Origin: Chitinophaga pinensis | GTDB taxonomy: Bacteria; Bacteroidota; Bacteroidia; Chitinophagales; Chitinophagaceae | Assembly: GCA_945872815.1 (NCBI GenBank) | Contig: CAMCAY010000023.1 | Coordinates: 1-33,374, forward strand | Direction of reading: 5' to 3' | DNA length: 33,374 nt | Shown here: one piece after another, positions 25,252 through 33,374 of the stretch | Layout: each line of letters opens with the position of its first letter | Position numbering within the stretch: the stretch's first letter is position 1 | Translations under genes and position numbers: made by a program | Notes under the pieces: generated by a model | The model's input: only the letters and a program-made list of their open reading frames with translations | The model's database searches: none | What the model was told of the DNA's origin: nothing

Positions 25252-26261
25252 GAGTTTGTTTTGATAGTTTCAAGCTCTTCCATCATTAATTTACTACCCA
25301 CAAAAAAAGGCACTCTCTGATGGATTTCTGTCGGCTGAATTTCAAGTATCCTTTGGTTGCCATCTGTTGCTTTTCCTCCTGCAACTTCTACAATAAATGC
25401 AAAGGGATTGCATTCATACAACAAACGTAACTTTCCATTGGGTTTATCTTTAGTACCAGGATACATAAAAATTCCACCTTTAATCAAGTTGCGATGCACA
25501 TCAGCTACCATGCTTCCAATATATCTCTGCGTGTAGGGTCCTCCGTTATCTTTGGTCTTTTTCTGACAACCATCTACATATTGTTGCACCTGTTCATTGT
25601 ATTGAAAGAAATTACCGTGATTGATAGAATATATTTTTCCTTTTTCTGGACATTTGATATCAGGATGGCTTAATGTAAACTCTCCAATTGACTGATCAAG
25701 GGTAAATCCGTTTACTCCTCTTCTCGTAGCGTACACTAACATAGTAGACGAACCATAAATAACATATCCCGCAGCCACTTGATTGATTCCTTTTTGAAGA
25801 AAATCTTCTTTTGTGGCTGGTTTTCCAAGCTCACTTACTCTTCTAAAAACGCTAAAAATCGTTCCGATGGAAACATTTACATCAATATTACTGCTGCCGT
25901 CTAAAGGATCAAAGAGGCAAACATATTTTGATTGATTGCTAATTTCATCATCAAATACAACAATATCATCCAACTCCTCGCTTCCAATACCTGCACAACT
26001 AATGCCATGTCGAAGCACTCCCATGAATTGGTTATTGGCAAATACATCCAATTTTTTCACTTCCTCTCCTTGAACATTCATTGTGCCAGCATCTCCCAAT
26101 ATATCAACCAAGCCTGCCTTATTTACTTCCACATGTACTCTTTTTGCTGCCAATCCCATATCCCTTAGTAAACCCGACAATTCACCGGTAGCATTTGGAA
26201 AATCCCTCATTTGCTGAATCGTAAACTCATCAAGCGTTTGAATTTTTCTATTAATGTGCAT
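25248..26261 (-). CDS. fbp: Class I fructose-1,6-bisphosphatase
   Basis: This 337-residue enzyme removes the 1-phosphate of fructose-1,6-bisphosphate in gluconeogenesis. Seen: 'FDPLDGSSNIDVNVSIGTIFSVFR' (the metal/active-site box), 'GSMVADVHRNLIKGGIFMYPGT' and 'KLRLLYECNPFAFIVEVAGG'. The ATG at 26259-26261 gives the normal class I length. A longer frame from 26303 would add 14 residues, but a TACTTTTG -7 box lies directly before that ATG, so transcription probably starts within it. It is divergent from aspartate kinase; its stop overlaps the ABC ATPase start by 4 bp. Confidence 0.92.
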   Translation of the reverse strand: MHINRKIQTLDEFTIQQMRDFPNATGELSGLLRDMGLAAKRVHVEVNKAGLVDILGDAGTMNVQGEEVKKLDVFANNQFMGVLRHGISCAGIGSEELDDIVVFDDEISNQSKYVCLFDPLDGSSNIDVNVSIGTIFSVFRRVSELGKPATKEDFLQKGINQVAAGYVIYGSSTMLVYATRRGVNGFTLDQSIGEFTLSHPDIKCPEKGKIYSINHGNFFQYNEQVQQYVDGCQKKTKDNGGPYTQRYIGSMVADVHRNLIKGGIFMYPGTKDKPNGKLRLLYECNPFAFIVEVAGGKATDGNQRILEIQPTEIHQRVPFFVGSKLMMEELETIKTNS

Positions 26262-26304
26262 AAAACTTTTTAAGTTTATGTTGAACGAAGTTAATTTTGT
26301 CATT

Positions 26305-26312
26305 CAAAAGTA
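26305..26312 (-). promoter_or_regulatory. -7 box (TACTTTTG) of fbp
   Basis: On the minus strand TACTTTTG lies 43 bp before the chosen fbp ATG and just upstream of the longer alternative ATG. Its position argues for the shorter protein. Confidence 0.5.
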
Positions 26313-26398
26313 AGGCATATTCCCTTTTTATCATTCACTGTTTAGGTGAATTTTATTCTTTTGATACTTATTTTATGTAAAACCAATAAAGATAATAA

Positions 26399-27661
26399 AT
26401 GAAGATTTTTAAATTCGGAGGGGCGAGTATTAACAGTGCAGACAGATTCATCAATACCGGCAGTATCATTGAATCATTCAAAGGAGAGAAAATACTCATC
26501 GTTATTTCAGCTATGGGCAAAACAACCAATGCTTTGGAAGAAATAGCCCACCTATTTTTTGAGAAAAAAAAAGAAGAAGCCCTAAACCAATTTAGTGAAC
26601 TGAAAAACAATCACACAGGCCTTATTAAAAAACTTTCAAATCAGCATTTAATTCAAGCTGAAAATCAATTAAAAGATTTTTTCACAGAGATTGAATGGTT
26701 GTTGAATGACAGCCCAATAAGAAAATTCGATTATTATTATGATCAAATTGTTTGTTGCGGAGAACTGCTAAGCAGCGCAATTCTTTATCATCACTTACTG
26801 GAAAGAAAAATAAATTGCACATGGTTAGATGTCAGAGATATCATACGAACAGACAATAATTTCAGAGACGGATCCATTGACTGGGCATATACTGAAAGTA
26901 GAATTATAGAATCTGTATCTCCACTTTTCAAAAATCATGATATTGTGATAACGCAGGGATTTATTGGAGCAACGGATGAAAATGAAAGTACAACTCTCGG
27001 AAGAGAAGGAAGTGATTATACCGCTGCCATCTTTGCAAATCTTATGAACGCCGAATCTGTCACTATTTGGAAAGATGTGGATGCCGTGATGAGTGCAGAC
27101 CCTAAAAAATATCCAGATGCATCAATACTGCATGCATTAAGCTTTACTGAAGTAATTGAAATGGCTTACTATGGCGCTCAAGTGATACACCCAAAAACGA
27201 TAAAGCCATTGCAGAATAAAAACATTCCTTTACTGGTTAAAAGCTTTCTGAATAAAGAACTTGAAGGCACCATTATTTCCAAAAATGCAAACAAAAACCT
27301 TCCTCCTATTATTGTTCATAAAAGCAATCAGGTTCTGATCAAATTTAAATCGAAAGATTTTTCCTTTGTTGAAGACAAGCCCATTCAACAATTGCATGAG
27401 ATATTCAATGAAATAAAAATAAAACCAAATCTATCGCAACATACTGCTATTTCTCTTCTATGTTGCTTTGACGAACATGCAGAAAAAATAAATCAACTTG
27501 CTTCATTAGCTGAAAATATTTTTGATGTGGAAGTGGAAAGAAATCTCACATTGCTGACAATCAGACACTACAATAAAGAAATAGTTGAAACACTGAGTTG
27601 TGACAAACAAATGTTGTTAGAACAAAAGACAATAGACACTATACAAATGATTATGAGATAA
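26399..27661 (+). CDS. lysC: Aspartate kinase
   Basis: This 420-residue monofunctional aspartokinase makes aspartyl phosphate, the first step to lysine, threonine and methionine. Seen: 'KFGGASI' at residue 5, 'QGFIGATDENESTTLGREGSDYTAA' (the nucleotide/substrate box), 'VTIWKDVDAVMSADPK' and 'EMAYYGAQVIHPKTIKPL', all diagnostic. Shortened C-terminal ACT-like regulatory segments follow (about 310-420). It diverges from fbp across a 137-bp gap and converges on the L,D-transpeptidase gene with a 5-bp gap. Sensitivity to lysine or threonine cannot be told. Confidence 0.9.
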   Translation: MKIFKFGGASINSADRFINTGSIIESFKGEKILIVISAMGKTTNALEEIAHLFFEKKKEEALNQFSELKNNHTGLIKKLSNQHLIQAENQLKDFFTEIEWLLNDSPIRKFDYYYDQIVCCGELLSSAILYHHLLERKINCTWLDVRDIIRTDNNFRDGSIDWAYTESRIIESVSPLFKNHDIVITQGFIGATDENESTTLGREGSDYTAAIFANLMNAESVTIWKDVDAVMSADPKKYPDASILHALSFTEVIEMAYYGAQVIHPKTIKPLQNKNIPLLVKSFLNKELEGTIISKNANKNLPPIIVHKSNQVLIKFKSKDFSFVEDKPIQQLHEIFNEIKIKPNLSQHTAISLLCCFDEHAEKINQLASLAENIFDVEVERNLTLLTIRHYNKEIVETLSCDKQMLLEQKTIDTIQMIMR

Positions 27662-27666
27662 GGTTA

Positions 27667-28434
27667 TCAATCAATCACATATTCTCCGCGTTTATTTACC
27701 ATTATAATTGGCAATTCTTTTTTCAACTCAAAATAATCGTATGCCTCACGTATATTTTTATTGAAAAGTTGTAGATAGGCGTTGTCTTTAATGGAGTTAT
27801 TTAAATAATCTATCGAATTTTTAACATTGTACCGTGCAGGAAATACATGCACCGGAACAAACTCTTGACCTTGGGTTTTGGCAGCAGAGGCAATTACAAA
27901 AACTTCTTCAATAGACACATCGCCAATGGCAATACAACCTACGGAGACACAGTTTCCATGTATATAAATAGCACTGCCAGGCCTGAGTGAATCACTTAAA
28001 ATCCTGTCGGATGAATTAGGATAATTAAGTCCGAGTGACAAATGATAACTGCTGTTTGGATTAAAGTCATTTATATAGTAAAATCCTTCAGGCACCTGAT
28101 AATCACCTTCCATTCTTTTGGGACCTGTTGTACCACTTTGCATACAAACTTTATAAGTTTTAAAAAGTTTATATGGGGACTTTGTATCACTTTTTACCCA
28201 AACTTCCATTTGACGATCGTATTTAAAGCTTCTAATATAAACAGATGAAGGAGGCCAAACTAATTTTTGTTCTTCAAATTTTTTTTGAAGAGTGTCTTCA
28301 ATTCTAGGAAGTATTTCAGATGTCCTATTGATAGTTTTAGGAGAAGCATTGTAAGATGTTTGAGAAAAACAATTGCCTACAACAATCAATAGTATTGCTG
28401 TGAAAATTGTTTTATCAAATAATTTCTCAATCAT
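27667..28434 (-). CDS. YafK-like murein L,D-transpeptidase
   Basis: This 255-residue exported enzyme of the YkuD fold cross-links or edits peptidoglycan. It has an N-terminal signal/membrane segment (about residues 9-25). The active-site motif runs H159-G160-N-C-V-S-V-G-C167, with C167 the likely nucleophile; this compact HGxCxSxGC spacing is typical of the YafK branch. It lies 51 bp after the hppD gene on the same strand. The exact bond it makes or breaks is not known. Confidence 0.87.
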   Translation of the reverse strand: MIEKLFDKTIFTAILLIVVGNCFSQTSYNASPKTINRTSEILPRIEDTLQKKFEEQKLVWPPSSVYIRSFKYDRQMEVWVKSDTKSPYKLFKTYKVCMQSGTTGPKRMEGDYQVPEGFYYINDFNPNSSYHLSLGLNYPNSSDRILSDSLRPGSAIYIHGNCVSVGCIAIGDVSIEEVFVIASAAKTQGQEFVPVHVFPARYNVKNSIDYLNNSIKDNAYLQLFNKNIREAYDYFELKKELPIIMVNKRGEYVID

Positions 28435-28485
28435 AGCATCACAGATTTATTAATATAGAGTCTTTTGAAAGAAAGAAATAATTCA

Positions 28486-29607
28486 TTAAAGATTTCCTCT
28501 GATTTCCTGTTCTCTTTCCAATGCTTCAAACAAAGCCTTGAAATTTCCTTTTCCAAAACTTTTAGCTCCTTTTCTTTGAATAATTTCAAAAAACAATGTG
28601 GGCCTGTCTTCCAATGGCTTACTGAATATCTGCAAAAGATAGCCTTCCTCGTCTCTGTCAATCAAAATCCCCAGTTTTTTTAAAGGCTCCAAATCTTCCT
28701 CAATTTTCCCTACTCTATCTAATACAGTATCATAATAAGTTTCAGGCACTTTCAGAAAATCTATTCCACGATTCTGCAATTCAGTAACAGTATGGACAAT
28801 ATCGTGGGTTGCGATTGCCACGTGTTGTACTCCCTCGCCATTATAAAAATCAAGAAATTCTTCTACCTGGCTTTTTTTCTTACCCTCTGCAGGTTCATTG
28901 ATTGGAAATTTAACATAGCCGTTACCGTTACTCATCACCTTACTCATCAATGCTGAATATTCAGTTGAAATATCTTTATCATCAAATGATAAAATATTTT
29001 TGAAACCCATAACATCCTCATAGAACTTAACCCACGGATTCATTTGATTCCACCCTACATTTCCCACACAATGATCTACATACAAAAGCCCTGTCTCTGA
29101 AGGGTTATAATCAGATTCCCATTTTTTATATCCCGGCATAAAAACACCTGAATAATTATTTCTTTCTATAAACAAATGAACGGTATCCCCATAAGTATGA
29201 ATACCTGACATTACCAATTCTCCGTTCGCATCATTCAGTACAACAGGCTCCATGAATGTTTTAGCTCCTCTTTGGGTTGTTTGTTTCCATGCATCCGATG
29301 CATCGTTTACCATTAAAGCCAGCACTTTTACTCCATCCCCATGTTTGTAAATATGATCTGCAATCGCATTGTTGGTTTTCAGTGGGGTAGTAAGAACAAA
29401 AGTTATTTTGTTTTGCCTAATAACATAACTAACCCTATCCATGATACCTGTTTCAGGACCGGCATAAGCCAAAGATTGAAAACCAAATGCAGTTTTATAA
29501 AAATGGGCTGCTTGTTTAGCATTTCCAACATAAAATTCCACATAATCAGTGCCGTACAAAGGCAAAAAATCAAATGAATTTTCCGAATTGGTTAAATCTG
29601 ATGACAT
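28486..29607 (-). CDS. hppD: 4-hydroxyphenylpyruvate dioxygenase
   Basis: This 373-residue Fe(II) dioxygenase turns 4-hydroxyphenylpyruvate into homogentisate in tyrosine breakdown. Two glyoxalase-like domains are seen, with iron ligands His179 ('YVDHCVGNV'), His262 ('GVQHVAIATHDI') and Glu341 ('LFFEIIQR'). The C-terminal helix after 'GKGNFKALFEALE' closes the active site. Length is normal. It is divergent from the M16 peptidase pair; no other tyrosine catabolic gene is in the window. Confidence 0.95.
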   Translation of the reverse strand: MSSDLTNSENSFDFLPLYGTDYVEFYVGNAKQAAHFYKTAFGFQSLAYAGPETGIMDRVSYVIRQNKITFVLTTPLKTNNAIADHIYKHGDGVKVLALMVNDASDAWKQTTQRGAKTFMEPVVLNDANGELVMSGIHTYGDTVHLFIERNNYSGVFMPGYKKWESDYNPSETGLLYVDHCVGNVGWNQMNPWVKFYEDVMGFKNILSFDDKDISTEYSALMSKVMSNGNGYVKFPINEPAEGKKKSQVEEFLDFYNGEGVQHVAIATHDIVHTVTELQNRGIDFLKVPETYYDTVLDRVGKIEEDLEPLKKLGILIDRDEEGYLLQIFSKPLEDRPTLFFEIIQRKGAKSFGKGNFKALFEALEREQEIRGNL

Positions 29608-29723
29608 ATAGAAAATATTTACTTTTTTAGCTTTAAATTAAAAGATTCGTAAAATTAATGAAATTAACGTCATTGAACTGAATAAACGGTGAAAATTCTG
29701 TTTATAAACTATCGAATAAAATA

Positions 29724-29753
29724 TCTGTAAAACACTATTATTAAGTACTTTTG
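29724..29753 (+). promoter_or_regulatory. Promoter of the M16 pair (TCTG-N18-TACTTTTG)
   Basis: TACTTTTG (29746-29753) matches the -7 box, with TCTG (29724-29727), one base from TTTG, 18 bp upstream. The ATG at 29773 follows by 19 bp. Confidence 0.5.
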
Positions 29754-29772
29754 TTCGAAATAAAACTTTGTT

Positions 29773-31083
29773 ATGTTAAGAATTAAACTTCTTTTTTGCT
29801 TATTAATTTCAATAAGCGCTTCAAAAGCTCAGAAAGTTGCTTTTAAGGAATATGATCTTCCTAACGGGCTTCATGTCATTTTACATCAGGACAACAGCGC
29901 CCCAGTGGTAGCTGTTTCAGTAATGTACCATGTGGGCAGTAAGAACGAAAATCCCACTAGAACAGGTTTTGCTCATTTTTTTGAACATCTTTTATTTGAA
30001 GGAAGCGACAATATTAAAAGAGGAGAATTCATGAAAATCGTGAGCAGTAACGGTGGTCAGAACAACGCAAACACATCACAGGACAGAACATTCTATTATG
30101 AAGTGTTTCCGTCTAACCAATTGGAAACAGGTTTGTGGTTGGAAAGTGAGCGCATGATGCACCCTGTCATCAATGAAATTGGAGTTAAAACTCAAAATGA
30201 GGTAGTGAAAGAAGAGAAAAGGATGAGGGTTGACAACCAACCCTATGGTAATTTTTTGGCGGAAGTAATGAAAAGACTATTCACTAAACACCCTTATAAT
30301 TGGGTACCAATTGGAAGTATGGCTCATTTGGATTCAGCCAAATTATCCGAATTTATTGCATTCAACAAAAAATATTATACACCAAACAATTCCGTTCTTT
30401 CCATTGCCGGAGATATCAATTTCGAAAACACTAAAAATTTAGTGGCTTCTTATTTCGGCGAAATCAACTCGGGTGTAAAAATCGAAAAAGTTAATATTCA
30501 GGAAGATCCTATTACAACAGAAATTGTTGACACCGCTTATGATGGAAACATTCAAATTCCTGCTATCATGGCCGCCTACAGAACACCTGGAGAAACAAGC
30601 AAAGAATCACTAGCACTTGAGCTTGCTTCCAGCGTTTTAAGTCAGGGTGCGAGCAGCAGAATGTATAAGAAAATGGTTGACAATAAAAAGAATTCTCTGC
30701 AGGTAGGATGTTTCAATTATGCATTGGAAGATTACGGTGCTTATATTGCTTATGCTTTACCTAACGGCGAAACTTCATTAAATACTTTGTTGAAAGACAT
30801 GGATGATGAAATTCTGAATTTACAAAACAATCTTATCAGTGAAGAAGAGTTTACAAAAATCAGAAATCAATATGAAAATGAATTTATTGGTAAAAATGAC
30901 AAAATGCTTGGTGTAGCTGAAAATCTAGCGGATAGTTATACATTCCATAACAAAAACACAAACTACGTAAATGAAGAACTAGATGAAATCAGAAAAATCA
31001 CTCGTGAGGATATTCAGAATGTAGTAAGGAAATATTTAAATAAAAATCAGCGAGTGGTTGTGTACTATTTGCCAAAAAAATAA
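29773..31083 (+). CDS. M16 zinc metallopeptidase, catalytic subunit
   Basis: This 436-residue exported peptidase of family M16 has an N-terminal signal peptide (about residues 1-19, SKAQ end). The inverted zinc motif H68-F-F-E71-H72 is intact, with a downstream glutamate in 'VVKEEKRM' (Glu147/148) as the third ligand. An M16 C domain follows (about 190-370). Length fits a one-chain half that pairs with a partner. The next gene, 39 bp downstream, encodes that partner without the zinc site, so together they probably form a two-chain periplasmic protease, as in other Bacteroidota. Confidence 0.92.
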   Translation: MLRIKLLFCLLISISASKAQKVAFKEYDLPNGLHVILHQDNSAPVVAVSVMYHVGSKNENPTRTGFAHFFEHLLFEGSDNIKRGEFMKIVSSNGGQNNANTSQDRTFYYEVFPSNQLETGLWLESERMMHPVINEIGVKTQNEVVKEEKRMRVDNQPYGNFLAEVMKRLFTKHPYNWVPIGSMAHLDSAKLSEFIAFNKKYYTPNNSVLSIAGDINFENTKNLVASYFGEINSGVKIEKVNIQEDPITTEIVDTAYDGNIQIPAIMAAYRTPGETSKESLALELASSVLSQGASSRMYKKMVDNKKNSLQVGCFNYALEDYGAYIAYALPNGETSLNTLLKDMDDEILNLQNNLISEEEFTKIRNQYENEFIGKNDKMLGVAENLADSYTFHNKNTNYVNEELDEIRKITREDIQNVVRKYLNKNQRVVVYYLPKK

Positions 31084-31122
31084 ATTCAATCACAATAATT
31101 TCCATTCCTAAAAATTAATCAA

Positions 31123-33222
31123 ATGAATAAGATATTACTTTTTATATTAGGAGCCATTCTTACCTTAAACGGCTTCTCTCAGAAAAAAATTGATCGCAGC
31201 AAACAGCCTAAACCAGGACCTGCTCCCGTTATTACCATCAAAGATCCTGTCATATTTAATTTGGATAACGGGATGACGATACTAGTTGTAGAAGACCATA
31301 AACTACCCAGAGTAACCGCCACTTTCAGTATTGACAGAGGTCCGGTAATTGAAGGAAGCAAAGCAGGTGTCAGTGCTATTATGGGGCAAATGCTCGGCGA
31401 GGGAACAACAAAAACACCCAAAGATAAATTTGATGAAAAAATTGATCAAATGGGTGCCAATGTCAGTCTGAATGCAAATGGTGGTTTTACTTCTGCACTT
31501 AGCAGATATTTTGAAACAGCTTTTTTAATGATGGCGGAAGCATTGCAAAGTCCGGCTTTTCCAGATGCATCATTTGAAAAAATAAAATCAATGACCATCA
31601 CAGGGTTGAAATCAAATGAAAAAAGTGCTTCTGCAATATCGGGAAGAGTAGTTAGGGCTTTAAGCTTTGGAAAAAAATCAGCTCAGGGAGAATTTGAAAC
31701 AGAAGAATCAATTAAAGGACTAACAATAACAGATGTTCAAAACACCTACAATGAAAGCATTACGCCTTCCAGAAGTTATTTGACTTTTGTGGGGGATATA
31801 ACACCCGATGCAGCAAGAACATTAGCAACCAATGCTTTTGGAAATTGGCAAGGAAAAAAACTTGGTATACCTTCTGCTGCAAACGCAGACAATGTTGTAA
31901 CAACTGAAATAGACTTTGTAGATGTTCCCAGTGCAGTTCAAGGGGAAATATCAATTGGCAATCTTCTCAACAATCCTTTAAGTAATCCAGATTACCATGC
32001 TTTGATGATTGCAAATCAAATTTTAGGGGGAGGCGCAGAAAGCAAGCTATTTATGAACCTAAGAGAGAAACATGGATTTACTTATGGCAGTTATTCAAAA
32101 ATTGGAAATGGGAGATTTCAAACCCAATTTTCTGTTAATGCACAGGTTAGAAATGAAAAAGCAGACAGTGCAGTTGTTGAAATGCTAAACGAAATCAATA
32201 ACATGCGTGATGGTAAAATCTCCAATGAAGAACTTGAAAATGCCAAAGCAAAGTACAATGGTTCATTTGCATTAGCAATGGAAGATCCCGAAAAAACTGC
32301 TTCTTATGCAACGAATATTTTAATCAACAATCTTCAGAAAGATTATTATAAAAATTTCCTTCAGAAAATAAATGCCGTAACTATTGCAGAAGTTCAGAGA
32401 GTATCTCAAAAATACCTCCTAACAGATAATAGCCGAATTGTAATTGTTGGAAATGGAAGTAAAATTTTACCAAATCTTGCCCGCCTTAAAATTCCTATAA
32501 AAAAATATGATAAATATGCAAATTTCATAGAAGACAAAACAGCCAACGAAAAAACAGTCAAGGATCTTGCAGGTGCAAAAACTGATGGGGTATCTCCATC
32601 TTCCGTTATCTTAAAATACCTTATTGCTGTTGGAGGAAAGGAAGAAATCAAGAAATTAAATACGATTAAGGCGAGTTTCACAATGGATTTAATGGGTAGA
32701 AACATAGAAGGTCTTGATGTAAGAATGTCTCCCAATAAACATTATACTCTTTTGAAAATGGGTGAAATGAAAGTGATGGAATCTGTTTTTGACGGCAAAA
32801 TGGGATACCGTTCTCAAATGGGAAGAAAAAGTGATTTAGAAGAAGATGAAATAAAAGAAGCTTCTGATGACAGAGGTATTATTGCTCAGTTGTATTATTT
32901 AACCTCCGATTACAAAATTGAATTTTTAGGTACGGAAAGATTGGATGAAGAATATGTAAATAAAATAAAAGTAACCAAACCAAGTGGTAAAGTTTCAACA
33001 GAATTTTATTCAGTCAAATCGGGACTTTTAGTAAGAGAAGAAACAACTTCATTAGAAGGAGAAATGGAAGTGACTGTTTCATTAGATTATTCAAACTATA
33101 AAAAAGTGAAAACCATCGCTTTACCTTATACCATCGTTCAAACAGCTGGTGAACAAGAATTTACTATGAATATGACAGAAATAAAAATCAATGAAGATGT
33201 AACCGAGGACAACTTTAAATAA
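31123..33222 (+). CDS. M16 non-catalytic partner with extra C-terminal LolA-like domain
   Basis: This 699-residue exported protein (signal peptide ending around residue 20, GFSQ) has two M16 domains (about 45-450). Where the zinc motif should be, it reads A85-I-M-G-Q89 instead of HxxEH, so this chain cannot hold zinc in the normal way and is the structural partner. The C-terminal ~235 residues ('LKYLIAVGGKEEIKKLN...' to the end) form a beta-rich segment that resembles LolA-type or outer-membrane-lipoprotein-sorting domains, an unusual addition. It lies 39 bp after the catalytic M16 gene. A putative IS end begins 5 bp after its stop, so its own terminator may have been displaced. Confidence 0.88.
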   Translation: MNKILLFILGAILTLNGFSQKKIDRSKQPKPGPAPVITIKDPVIFNLDNGMTILVVEDHKLPRVTATFSIDRGPVIEGSKAGVSAIMGQMLGEGTTKTPKDKFDEKIDQMGANVSLNANGGFTSALSRYFETAFLMMAEALQSPAFPDASFEKIKSMTITGLKSNEKSASAISGRVVRALSFGKKSAQGEFETEESIKGLTITDVQNTYNESITPSRSYLTFVGDITPDAARTLATNAFGNWQGKKLGIPSAANADNVVTTEIDFVDVPSAVQGEISIGNLLNNPLSNPDYHALMIANQILGGGAESKLFMNLREKHGFTYGSYSKIGNGRFQTQFSVNAQVRNEKADSAVVEMLNEINNMRDGKISNEELENAKAKYNGSFALAMEDPEKTASYATNILINNLQKDYYKNFLQKINAVTIAEVQRVSQKYLLTDNSRIVIVGNGSKILPNLARLKIPIKKYDKYANFIEDKTANEKTVKDLAGAKTDGVSPSSVILKYLIAVGGKEEIKKLNTIKASFTMDLMGRNIEGLDVRMSPNKHYTLLKMGEMKVMESVFDGKMGYRSQMGRKSDLEEDEIKEASDDRGIIAQLYYLTSDYKIEFLGTERLDEEYVNKIKVTKPSGKVSTEFYSVKSGLLVREETTSLEGEMEVTVSLDYSNYKKVKTIALPYTIVQTAGEQEFTMNMTEIKINEDVTEDNFK

Positions 33223-33257
33223 ATTATGGGACTATCTTATGAAGTGTGTAAGTTATT

Positions 33258-33290
33258 AATTGTTGGGGTTTAAACCCCAACAATTTTTTT
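33258..33290 (+). terminator. Perfect hairpin with T tract inside the IS left end
   Basis: Arms 33258-33271 and 33272-33285 are exact reverse complements (core TTGGGGTTTAAACCCCAA), followed by a T tract to 33290. It lies between the IS tip and the transposase start and would stop transcription running in from the M16 genes. Confidence 0.8.
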
Positions 33291-33312
33291 AACTTTAAAC
33301 CAAACACACGTT

Positions 33313-33374
33313 ATGAAAAAGGAAGACCTACTATCAGACGAATTTTTAAAGCAGTTCAAGACAGGCGATGAGCT
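33313..33374 (+). CDS. IS256-family transposase, 5' part
   Basis: Only the first 20 codons and a base pair are visible, starting MKKEDLLSDEFLKQFK and then TGDE. I recognise this opening from Bacteroidota IS256-family transposases (DDE mutator type). The catalytic residues lie beyond the window, so completeness cannot be judged. It starts 23 bp after the T tract of the IS-internal terminator. Confidence 0.65.
   Translation, partial: MKKEDLLSDEFLKQFKTGDE

Larger units (their letters stand above)
33228..33374 (+). mobile_element. Left end of an IS256-type insertion sequence (partial)
   Basis: Starting at GGGACTATCTTATGAAGTGT, a sequence like an IS256-family terminal repeat is followed by a hairpin terminator and the start of the transposase. 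The right part lies outside the window. The 8-9 bases ending at 33227 would be the target duplication if this is right; they include part or all of the M16 stop codon. Confidence 0.65.

Noticed and set aside
26262..26303. Longer N-terminus for fbp from the ATG at 26301-26303
   Set aside because: A TACTTTTG box sits right before it, and the shorter start gives the normal family length.

Overview
The window looks like a chromosomal segment from a Bacteroidota bacterium, most likely a Chitinophagaceae-type lineage. The DNA is AT-rich, Shine-Dalgarno sequences are weak or absent, and several genes are preceded by the Bacteroidota -7 box TAnnTTTG. A DUF4295 gene follows rpmB-rpmG, and there are secreted proteins whose signal peptides end in ...SQ/AQ, a GH92 mannosidase, a folC gene behind a TonB-like gene, and paired periplasmic M16 proteins. 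No rRNA, tRNA or CRISPR array was found. Most of the window is core or housekeeping sequence. The only clear mobile DNA is the first part of an IS256-type element at the right edge.

Layout. 1-457: the 3' end of a DUF6263-like protein. 477-2129 (-): an alpha-glucan phosphorylase-like enzyme whose usual PLP lysine position reads serine. 2316-4235: an Nramp metal transporter fused to a universal stress domain. 4326-5812: DUF6165 plus a GT9 glycosyltransferase, an envelope-sugar pair. 5799-9052 (-): a transport and membrane run (dicarboxylate/amino-acid symporter, DedA, MFS). 9207-10688: an APC permease. 10689-11263: a 575-bp gene-free block of 8-bp tandem repeats and their inverted copies, ending in a 22-bp perfect hairpin. 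11264-14212 (-): a GH92 mannosidase with added C-terminal domains. 14341-15733 (-): ssb behind a LexA-like XRE/S24 regulator that has two matching CTAA-N5-TTAG operators around its own promoter.

15892-17453: a small four-helix membrane protein, surE and an overlapping membrane protein, followed by a possible orphan small RNA with a strong terminator. 17708-19463 (-): rpmB, rpmG, DUF4295 and ftsY, a translation and protein-targeting cluster. 19624-20899: an OsmC protein converging on an EamA exporter. 21046-23177: a TonB-like protein and folC. 23185-26261 (-): a YfiT/DinB protein, a Mip-like FKBP, an ABC ATPase without its permease, and class I fructose-1,6-bisphosphatase. 26399-29607: aspartate kinase, a YafK-like L,D-transpeptidase and 4-hydroxyphenylpyruvate dioxygenase. 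29773-33222: two M16 genes, the first with an intact zinc site and the second without it and carrying an extra C-terminal domain. This is followed a few bases later by the IS256-type left end.

No single obvious new defence or biosynthetic system is visible. The most interesting signals are the self-controlled XRE/S24 switch next to ssb, the repeat block at 10.7-11.2 kb, the possible small RNA at 17.6 kb, the lysine-less phosphorylase, and the IS end with its own guard terminator.
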